Of a stretch of DNA of 8,026 bases, positions 1-5,114 are shown piece after piece. The stretch is from positions 1 to 8,026 of the forward strand of contig CAYNQC010000062.1 of assembly GCA_964399235.1 (NCBI GenBank), in the 5' to 3' direction. The first letter of the stretch is position 1, and each line of letters starts with the position of its first letter. A model generated the notes under the pieces. That model ran no database searches and was not told the origin of the DNA. It saw only the letters and a program-made list of their open reading frames with translations. The position numbers and the translations under genes are program-made. This DNA comes from DASPPK01 sp964399235. Its GTDB lineage: Archaea; Thermoproteota; Bathyarchaeia; Bathyarchaeales; Bathycorpusculaceae.

Positions 1-2
1 AA

Positions 3-1229
3 ATGTCTGACCCAACCCGTGACTTTGTTCAAAAACTGTTTCTTCAATACTATACCGAATGCTTTGATGAAGTTGACGTCAAACGTAGATTCGAAGAACG
101 CGAATTCGCCGCTTTACTCATGAGAGACAAAATCATGGTCAGACACACCGGCTTCAAAAACAGGGATGAACTGCAGGATTTTCTATGTTCAATGATCCCC
201 TCCGACGTGTACTATTCAAGTGCCTATTATGAACAGCCTGACGCTCCAGAAATGGGCATGAAAGGTTGGATCGGGGCGGACTTGGTTTTTGACATTGATG
301 CAGATCATATTCCGACTTCCTGTGACAAAGTGCATGACGAGTGGACATGCATCAAATGTAGTTTCAGGGGAAAAGGCGAGGTGCCCCTAACCTGTCCTAC
401 TTGCGGTGGGGAAAAGTTTGAGGAGAATACCTGGCCTTGCGAAAAATGTCTGGCATCTGCAAAAGCTGAAACGTCTAAGCTCTTGGACATTCTGCTGAAA
501 GATTTCGGATTTTCGGACAAAGACGTTAGTTTGTTCTTCTCAGGGCACCGTGGATACCACGTTCACGTCGAGAACGAAGCTGTTGAAAATCTTGACGCTA
601 TGGCACGCAAAGAAATCATCGACTATGTCACCGGTCTAGGATTTGAGGCTCGTTTGCATGAGCTGGAAGATGAGAATGCAAAAACCATGGCTTTGAAAGA
701 TGCCGGGTGGCGTGGACGAATAGCCCGAGGAATATACAGCTTTATACTCAACGCCAGCACCGAGGACCATCAGAATATCGGACTGAAGAAAAACACGGCT
801 GAGCTGTTGCTTAAGAACAAGGATGGAATATTGAAAAGCATTGATGAATCCAAACCGTGGGGTGTGATGAAAGGTCTGGGACGTGAAACTTATGGAAGAC
901 TCGTTGACTTCTCAAAGAAGTCTCAATCTGCAAGAGTGGACACTGTTGTCACAACTGATATTCATCGACTCATCCGATTGCCTGGTACTTTGCACGGCAA
1001 AACGGGCTTCAAGAAAGCAGGCTTTCCGGTCCAATCTTTGGACGATTTCGATCCGTTCAAGAGTGCGATAGCCTTTAAAGGAGGCAACGTGAGGGTTCTT
1101 GTCTCTGACGCGCCTGAGTTCCGATTGGGCGCCCAAGAGTTTGGCCCTTTCAAAAAAGAGAGGGTTGAACTGCCCACTGCCGCGGCAGTACTGTTGATAT
1201 GCAAGAAAAGAGCGGAGGTATCAGCCTAA
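3..1229 (+). CDS. priS: DNA primase small (catalytic) subunit PriS
   Basis: Catalytic subunit of the archaeal-eukaryotic primase, which makes the primers for DNA replication with the large subunit PriL (not in this window). The 408-residue protein has the family landmarks in order: the metal-binding motif DIDAD (Asp97, Asp99); a cysteine-rich segment at 107-149; SGHRGYH at 180-186; and TDIHRLIRLPGTLHGKTG at 318-335, where Asp319 is the likely third catalytic Asp. Upstream, the segment around 67-90 (VYYSSAYYEQP then KGWIGADL) is also typical. Cys107, His111, Cys146 and Cys149 fit the conserved zinc knuckle, while Cys116, Cys119, Cys131 and Cys134 look like an extra zinc ribbon inserted in it. 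The ATG lies two bases from the window edge, so no upstream signal can be seen, but N-terminal length fits the family. gins51 follows after one base, so the two are probably co-transcribed. Confidence 0.96.
   Translation: MSDPTRDFVQKLFLQYYTECFDEVDVKRRFEEREFAALLMRDKIMVRHTGFKNRDELQDFLCSMIPSDVYYSSAYYEQPDAPEMGMKGWIGADLVFDIDADHIPTSCDKVHDEWTCIKCSFRGKGEVPLTCPTCGGEKFEENTWPCEKCLASAKAETSKLLDILLKDFGFSDKDVSLFFSGHRGYHVHVENEAVENLDAMARKEIIDYVTGLGFEARLHELEDENAKTMALKDAGWRGRIARGIYSFILNASTEDHQNIGLKKNTAELLLKNKDGILKSIDESKPWGVMKGLGRETYGRLVDFSKKSQSARVDTVVTTDIHRLIRLPGTLHGKTGFKKAGFPVQSLDDFDPFKSAIAFKGGNVRVLVSDAPEFRLGAQEFGPFKKERVELPTAAAVLLICKKRAEVSA
1214..1219 (+). promoter_or_regulatory. Shine-Dalgarno site for gins51
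   Basis: GGAGGT lies inside the last codons of priS, 11 nt before the ATG at 1231. It supports that ATG as the start and suggests that gins51 is translated from the priS transcript. Confidence 0.6.
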
Positions 1230-1230
1230 C

Positions 1231-1771
1231 ATGTATGATGAACTGTTTAATGCCTGGAAACTTGAACAGGAAAAGAATGAACTTGGAAAGCTTTCCCCCG
1301 AATTCTATTCCAGAGTTGCAGATTACATGAGAAGACTCAAGGAAGAAGGCCGCATGCTAGACAAGAGAACTCCGAAGACAAACCTTCTCAAAAAGGAAAT
1401 GGAAAACGCAAGAATCATGGTTCACGGGCTGATTCAGACCCGACACCGAAAAATAGTCGCGTTAGTTGCCAAAGGACATGAAATGCCACAGGATTCCTTG
1501 ACAACCGAGGAGAAAACTATCTACTCAAAAATTTCGCCTTCCTCAGAAATAGTCCAAAACTTCGCCAAAGAGATTGTTCAAGGGCAGGCGCCGAAAGTGA
1601 AGGTTGAGGCTGCACACCGAAGGGCTGCCTTGCGGTTCTTGAAGGAGGTCCCGGCGATAATAGGGGGAGACATGAAGACCTATGGCCCATTCAAAGTGGA
1701 GGACGTAGGAACTGTGCCTGTGGAAAACGCGAAAATCCTAGTCAAGCAAGACTTGGCCGAGAAAGTAGATG
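1231..1771 (+). CDS. gins51: GINS complex subunit Gins51 (Gins15), 3' end lost in assembly gap
   Basis: GINS joins MCM and a Cdc45/RecJ-type protein in the replicative helicase. The readable 180 residues show the A-then-B order of Gins51. The N-terminal helical A domain (about 1-120) contains LSPEFYSRVADYMRRLKEE at 21-39, the recognisable GINS helix. A short linker leads to the B domain (about 135-180), with RFLKEVPAIIGGDMKTYGPF at 135-154 and then PVENAKILVKQDLAEKV. Archaeal Gins51 proteins are about 180-190 residues, so probably only a few C-terminal residues and the stop are missing: the sequence becomes N at 1772. Anything translated through the N run is an artefact. The ATG start has a GGAGGT site upstream and lies one base after the priS stop. 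The sequence is clearly GINS; the 51 assignment rests on domain order. Confidence 0.88.
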
Positions 1772-1871
1772 NNNNNNNNNNNNNNNNNNNNNNNNNNNNN
1801 NNNNNNNNNNNNNNNNNNNNNNNNNNNNNNNNNNNNNNNNNNNNNNNNNNNNNNNNNNNNNNNNNNNNNNN
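1772..1871. other. Assembly gap (100 N)
   Basis: A run of exactly 100 undetermined bases, the usual placeholder for a scaffold gap of unknown size. gins51 on the + strand and the archaeosortase gene on the - strand both run into it, so it hides the 3' ends of two convergent genes and any terminators or genes between them. The real distance may differ greatly from 100 bp. Confidence 0.99.
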
Positions 1872-2641
1872 ATGCTGCTATTCTTGAGGAAAAGGAGAAT
1901 TGTCACCGAATAAATGAGAAGACTCTCCACGCCTGAACATGGCCAAGCTATATTGAATCCCTGAATCTTTCCACTCAACGCTTTAACTTCCAGGCGCGTA
2001 AGAGACCCCATTTCGGCACTATTGATGTATGTGATGCTGGTACCGAACCCCAACAAGCCGAGGACTACGGCGGCAAGCATAGTCGTGGTTGGAACGAGAA
2101 TCTGAAATGGGGTGAAGCGACCCCATGGGTACAAGTTGTCAATCGTGTAGATCATTCCCATCATGCCCAAGAAGAAAGCGGAGATCGAAAAGTTTCCGAG
2201 TTTGTCAATTCCATAGTATGCAGCGATCGAGAAAATGAACAACACTGTCAGTACAAGGTATTCTGTCGAAAGTGGCAATAATCCCAAAACGTTAGGTGAA
2301 ACGTTGATGCTTCTGCCAAAATTCAGAATTGCAGTGTCCAGTCCCCAATAGTTGGCCGCCAAAACATATTGTACAGGAAGCGCGGCGGCAGCGATGAACG
2401 CCAGTGCTCTTGCGGATTTCAACTTCTGAATCTTGGTTCCTGAAATCCTGTCCCAGTTTAAAATGATTTCCAGAACAACAAGCCACATAAAAAAAAGATA
2501 GAAGGTTCTGCCTTTCCAAGTTGACTCGAAAGAAGCTGGATAAAGGAAGTATAATATCATGAACGGTATCATGAAAGCAAAGAGAGGAAACACCTTCAGC
2601 AAGAAATGAAATCTAACCATCAAAGCCGCCCGATCTGGCAT
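1872..2641 (-). CDS. Archaeosortase/exosortase-family transpeptidase, C-terminus truncated by gap
   Basis: Polytopic membrane enzyme expected to cleave C-terminal sorting signals of surface proteins and transfer them to a membrane anchor. From the ATG at 2641, 256 residues are readable. Hydrophobic segments lie near 14-34, 46-61, 79-96, 118-142, 153-166 and 179-200. Near the end is IAWPCSGVESLLIYSVTILL (231-250), the archaeosortase active-site region with the likely catalytic Cys235; it resembles the thaumarchaeosortase type. The catalytic Arg and third residue (His/Asn) should follow but fall in or beyond the gap, so integrity cannot be judged. The open frame extends up to a TTG at 2680, but a candidate TATA box at 2697-2704 would start transcription near 2674, favouring the ATG at 2641; an ATG at 2620 is a third option. 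It is divergent from rpl44e. No protein with a sorting-signal C-terminus is encoded in the window. Confidence 0.82.
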
Positions 2642-2696
2642 GTGACATTTTTCCCAGCTATCATTGTTCTGACGCCTCAATAGATTGCGTCACAAT

Positions 2697-2704
2697 GATT
2701 TAAG
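2697..2704 (-). promoter_or_regulatory. Candidate TATA box for the archaeosortase gene
   Basis: On the - strand this reads CTTAAATC, an acceptable archaeal box A. Initiation 25-27 nt downstream would fall near 2674, giving a leader of about 33 nt before the ATG at 2641. This is a weak motif judged by position only. Confidence 0.3.
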
Positions 2705-2722
2705 AGTGGCGTTGGCGCCGAG

Positions 2723-2738
2723 CTGGAGCCGGCTCTAG
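2723..2738. repeat. 16-bp near-perfect palindrome in divergent intergenic region
   Basis: CTGGAGCCGGCTCTAG has two 8-base arms with one G-T mismatch, centred on the perfect 10-mer GAGCCGGCTC (2726-2735). A second small palindrome, GGCGCC, lies at 2714-2719. The element is GC-rich within a more AT-rich intergenic stretch between two divergent promoters. This position suits a repressor operator, but nothing identifies a binding protein. With no loop it is a poor RNA hairpin. Confidence 0.4.
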
Positions 2739-2798
2739 ATAAGAAGAGCAGATTTTGCCATTGATCGGTCAATCGACCTGAGCATTGTCGAAAGCGGT

Positions 2799-2810
2799 GA
2801 AAAAGTATAA
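2799..2810 (+). promoter_or_regulatory. Candidate TATA box for the rpl44e operon
   Basis: The segment contains AAAAGTATAA (2801-2810) after a purine-rich stretch that could serve as BRE. Initiation about 26 nt downstream of its centre would fall near 2833, shortly before the GTG codons at 2844 and 2853. No Shine-Dalgarno site precedes either GTG, which fits a very short leader for the first gene of the operon. Confidence 0.45.
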
Positions 2811-2852
2811 GAACGGGGGGAGCTTTTCTATGCAAAGCTGGTCGTGAATCGC

Positions 2853-3131
2853 GTGAATGTTCCCAAGGAAATCAAGACATATTGTCCAAGATGCAAGCAG
2901 CATCAAGCTCATTCAGTCACACTTTACAAGCCTGGGAAACGCAGACCTCAAGCAAAGGGAGAACGCCACCACAGTCTGCGAGACAAGAGAGGTTACGGTG
3001 GACAAAGTTATCCTCTTCAGAAAGAATTCGCCAAAACAACAAAGAAACAGACGTTAAAGCTGAAATGCAAGGTTTGTGGGTACATGCGCCACAAAGATGG
3101 CATTCGGCTGAGGAAACTCGTCATTGCTTAA
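2853..3131 (+). CDS. rpl44e: 50S ribosomal protein L44e
   Basis: Large-subunit ribosomal protein of the archaeal/eukaryotic L44e (eL42) family. Starting at the GTG at 2853 gives 92 residues beginning MNVPKEIKTYCPRC, which matches the family's usual M-x-V-P-K-x-I-x-T-Y-C-P-x-C opening. The frame is open to another GTG at 2844, adding three residues (MNR), and I cannot exclude that start. Two CxxC pairs (Cys11/Cys14 and Cys72/Cys75) form the zinc site. The basic centre is typical, with KPGKRRPQAKGERHH at 27-40 and RDKRGYGGQ at 43-51. It is the first gene of a five-gene operon; the S27e gene follows after 14 nt. Confidence 0.95.
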   Translation: MNVPKEIKTYCPRCKQHQAHSVTLYKPGKRRPQAKGERHHSLRDKRGYGGQSYPLQKEFAKTTKKQTLKLKCKVCGYMRHKDGIRLRKLVIA

Positions 3132-3132
3132 G

Positions 3133-3138
3133 AGGAGG
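3133..3138 (+). promoter_or_regulatory. Shine-Dalgarno site fixing the S27e start
   Basis: AGGAGG lies 7 nt before the ATG at 3146. The reading frame of S27e is open far upstream, so this strong site decides the start and rejects a version extended into rpl44e. Confidence 0.8.
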
Positions 3139-3145
3139 GAAATTC

Positions 3146-3343
3146 ATGACTGAATGGGATAAACTGATTCCAAGACCAAGAAGCAGCTTTGTTAGAGTGA
3201 AATGTTTGAAATGTGGCAACGAACAGATGGTGTTCAGTCACGCCGTAAACAAGGTTGTGTGCAATGTCTGCGGCTTTGAACTTGCAGAGCCTTCTGGTGG
3301 AAAGGCGAAGATCAAAGGCGAAATAGTAGCAGTTTTTGAGTAG
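3146..3343 (+). CDS. rps27e: 30S ribosomal protein S27e
   Basis: Small-subunit zinc-ribbon ribosomal protein of the S27e (eS27) family. The 65-residue product has a short N-terminal arm (MTEWDKLIPRPRSSFVRVKC at 1-20) and two CxxC pairs, Cys20/Cys23 and Cys39/Cys42. It then has the family ending, with CGFELAEPSGGKAKI at 42-56 followed by a hydrophobic strand. Length is normal for archaea. The same frame is open back to 2882 inside rpl44e, but the AGGAGG site and the fit to the family make the ATG at 3146 the start. The aIF2-alpha gene begins 15 nt after the stop, in the conserved archaeal order L44e-S27e-aIF2-alpha. Confidence 0.96.
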   Translation: MTEWDKLIPRPRSSFVRVKCLKCGNEQMVFSHAVNKVVCNVCGFELAEPSGGKAKIKGEIVAVFE

Positions 3344-3358
3344 GGATGAAAAATAGAG

Positions 3359-4144
3359 ATGGCCTTCAAGAAACAAGAATGGCCGGAACCAGGAGACCTC
3401 ATAATCGCCACGGTTGAAACCGTCACTGATTATGGGGCTTACGTTAAGTTGGACGAATATGACAAGAGAGGGTTGCTTCACGTCTCCGAAATATCCTCAT
3501 CTTGGATCAGAAACATACGCGATTTCGTGCGTGAAGGACAAAAAGTCGTTTTGAAAGTGTTGCGTGTAGACACAGAAAAGGGACACATAGACCTGTCGTT
3601 GAGACGTGTCACAAAGAGAGAAAGAATCGAGAAAATAATGGTTTGGAAGAAGGAGAGGAAAGCAGAAGCCCTACTTCGAGAAGTGTCCGAGAAAACAGGC
3701 CTACCAGTCGAAGAGCTGTATGAAAAGGCAGGGAAACTCCTAGACGAGTATGGCCTTTACGAAAGCTTCGAAAAGGCCGTGAAAGAGGGTCCTGAAACAC
3801 TGACGAAGCTGGATATACCAGAGGAAATTGCCAAAGCGTTTTTGGAGGTCGCCCAAGAACGAATACACATCCCTATGGTCAAAGTCAAAGGGGTAGTTGA
3901 GCTCCGGTGCGTGAAACCGAACGGTGTGAAAGTCATAAAAGAAGCGTTTGCGAACGCCAAGAAAGGCGAACGGCTGGGAAGTGCCAAACTCCGCTTCTAT
4001 GTAATAGCCGCGCCGAAGTATAGTATCGAAGTTCTGGCTGAAGACTACAAACATGGAGAAGATATCCTGCAGAAGGTTGCAGAAAACATCGTGACAAGCG
4101 TGAACAAGGCCGGCGGAGAGGGCACGTTCAGGAGAGAAAAGTAG
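3359..4144 (+). CDS. eif2a: Translation initiation factor aIF2 subunit alpha
   Basis: Alpha subunit of the heterotrimeric factor aIF2, which brings initiator Met-tRNA to the small ribosomal subunit. The 261-residue protein is full length for archaea. Residues about 11-84 form the S1-type OB fold, with PGDLIIATVETVTDYGAYVK at 11-30, RGLLHVSEIS at 37-46 and GHIDLSLRRV near 75-84. A helical middle domain follows (about 87-170), and then the C-terminal alpha-beta domain that contacts the gamma subunit (about 173-255). In SEISSSWIRNI (43-53), Ser46 aligns with the eukaryotic regulatory Ser51 of SELSRRRIRSI. The ATG at 3359 follows S27e by 15 nt. The TAG stop shares its last base with the GTG start of nop10, so translation is probably coupled. 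Confidence 0.96.
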   Translation: MAFKKQEWPEPGDLIIATVETVTDYGAYVKLDEYDKRGLLHVSEISSSWIRNIRDFVREGQKVVLKVLRVDTEKGHIDLSLRRVTKRERIEKIMVWKKERKAEALLREVSEKTGLPVEELYEKAGKLLDEYGLYESFEKAVKEGPETLTKLDIPEEIAKAFLEVAQERIHIPMVKVKGVVELRCVKPNGVKVIKEAFANAKKGERLGSAKLRFYVIAAPKYSIEVLAEDYKHGEDILQKVAENIVTSVNKAGGEGTFRREK

Positions 4145-4314
4145 TGGTGTGGCTTTTGAGGAAATGTGAAAAGTGCCACAGTTACACGTTGAAGGAGGAA
4201 ATATGTCCACACTGTGGAGGAAAAGTCCATGTCCCACATCCTCCGAAATTCTCTCCAGATGACAAGTACCTGAAATATAGGATGGCTCTGAAGAGGGAGA
4301 GTCAGACAGAATGA
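4144..4314 (+). CDS. nop10: Ribosome biogenesis protein Nop10
   Basis: Small zinc-binding protein of the H/ACA ribonucleoprotein, which guides RNA pseudouridylation with Cbf5, Gar1 and L7Ae. The 56-residue product reads VVWLLRKCEKCHSYTL at 1-16. It has Cys8, Cys11, Cys21 and Cys24 as the zinc ribbon, then the diagnostic PHPPKFSPDDKYLKYR (31-46). Length and motif order match archaeal Nop10. The start is the GTG at 4144, overlapping the aIF2-alpha TAG by one base; an in-frame GTG at 4147 is possible, but 4144 gives the family's usual spacing before LLRKC. GGAG at 4131-4134 is a usable ribosome-binding site. The stop TGA overlaps the next ATG by four bases (ATGA). Confidence 0.94.
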   Translation: MVWLLRKCEKCHSYTLKEEICPHCGGKVHVPHPPKFSPDDKYLKYRMALKRESQTE

Positions 4315-5084
4315 AAGAAACCTTCATCAAAGAACTGGCCAAAGCAGATCTGAAAAATCCCACTCTGATTGAGGGATTGCCAGGGCTCGGTCTTGTCGGG
4401 AAAATCGCCATAAGACACATGATCAAACAGCTGCACGCCCCGAAGTTTGCTTTCCTATATTCTCCACATTTCCCATATTTTGTCATCGTCAGCAAGAAAG
4501 GAAGCGTCAGACTTCTTCGAGGAACATTCTACCATTGGAAAGATCCCAATGGAAAGAATGACTTGATCTTCTTCACCGGAGACAGTCAAGCACAAACCAT
4601 AGAAGGACAATACGAGATTTCCGACAGAATACTCGACTTTGCCAAACAGCACGGCGTAAAACTGATCATAACCATCGGCGGATACAGGATGGAGGCCAAG
4701 GACAAGCCTAAAGTCGTTGCAGCAGCCACCGACCAAGACCTCTTGAGCAAAGCTTTGAAAGCGGGTGCAGAAGTCAGCCCGACCGGAAGTCCAATCGTAG
4801 GAACAGCCGGCTTGATTCTCGGACTATCTCACTTCAGGGCAATTGATGCACTGTGCCTTCTCGGTGAAACCAGAGGATACCTCCCCGACCCAAAGTCTGC
4901 GAAAAGTGTGTTGGAGATATTGCAGTCACTGCTTGGTTTTGACGCAAACATAGCAGGACTGGATGAGGAAATAGCCAAAGGTGAGAAAATGGTGACTCGA
5001 CTGCAGAAGATCGAGGAAAAAAGAGCCCTAGAAGCCGAGGAAACCAAGAAAGAAGAAGACAAGAAAGTAACCTACATTTCTTGA
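4311..5084 (+). CDS. PAC2-family protein (proteasome assembly chaperone-like)
   Basis: Member of the archaeal PAC2 family, related to the eukaryotic proteasome assembly chaperone PAC2. Archaeal members (PbaA/PbaB) have been studied as proteasome-associated or assembly proteins, but the exact role of this one is inferred. The 257-residue product carries the family motifs: GLPGLGLVGKIA at 22-33, TIGGY at 121-125, a Gly-rich segment with TGSPIVGTAGLILGLS at 158-173, and GETRGYLPDPKSAKSVLEIL at 185-204. A charged helix, probably a coiled coil, spans about 215-252. The C-terminus, VTYIS, resembles proteasome-docking HbYX tails, but the Tyr is third from the end rather than second. It is the last gene of the L44e operon, joined to nop10 by ATGA and preceded by a GAGGGAG site. 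Confidence 0.9.
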   Translation: MKETFIKELAKADLKNPTLIEGLPGLGLVGKIAIRHMIKQLHAPKFAFLYSPHFPYFVIVSKKGSVRLLRGTFYHWKDPNGKNDLIFFTGDSQAQTIEGQYEISDRILDFAKQHGVKLIITIGGYRMEAKDKPKVVAAATDQDLLSKALKAGAEVSPTGSPIVGTAGLILGLSHFRAIDALCLLGETRGYLPDPKSAKSVLEILQSLLGFDANIAGLDEEIAKGEKMVTRLQKIEEKRALEAEETKKEEDKKVTYIS

Positions 5085-5095
5085 TCTGGCCCCAT

Positions 5096-5102
5096 AGAAA
5101 AA
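5096..5102 (-). terminator. Possible T-rich terminator for the gins23-mcm operon
   Basis: The 30-nt convergent junction between the PAC2 and mcm stops (5085-5114) holds an A5 run on the + strand. It reads as CTGTTTTTCT on the - strand just past the mcm stop. Archaeal termination often uses short T tracts, but this one is only five long. No comparable tract was seen for the PAC2 side, whose transcript may end within the mcm 3' region. Confidence 0.3.
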
Positions 5103-5114
5103 CAGAATACAATA

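Noticed and set aside
2642..2852. A possible tRNA or box C/D guide RNA between the archaeosortase gene and rpl44e, or between gins23 and gdhA.
   Set aside because: I saw no cloverleaf-type stems, no RTGATGA/CTGA box pair and no TTCGA loop with matching arms in either intergenic region.
2882..3145. An N-terminal extension of S27e upstream of 3146.
   Set aside because: It overlaps rpl44e in another frame and does not resemble S27e; the AGGAGG site places the start at 3146.
3740..4495. A 251-codon open frame on the - strand across aIF2-alpha, nop10 and PAC2.
   Set aside because: It crosses three well-identified + strand genes, shows no domain-like pattern, and is best explained by codon bias of the opposite strand.
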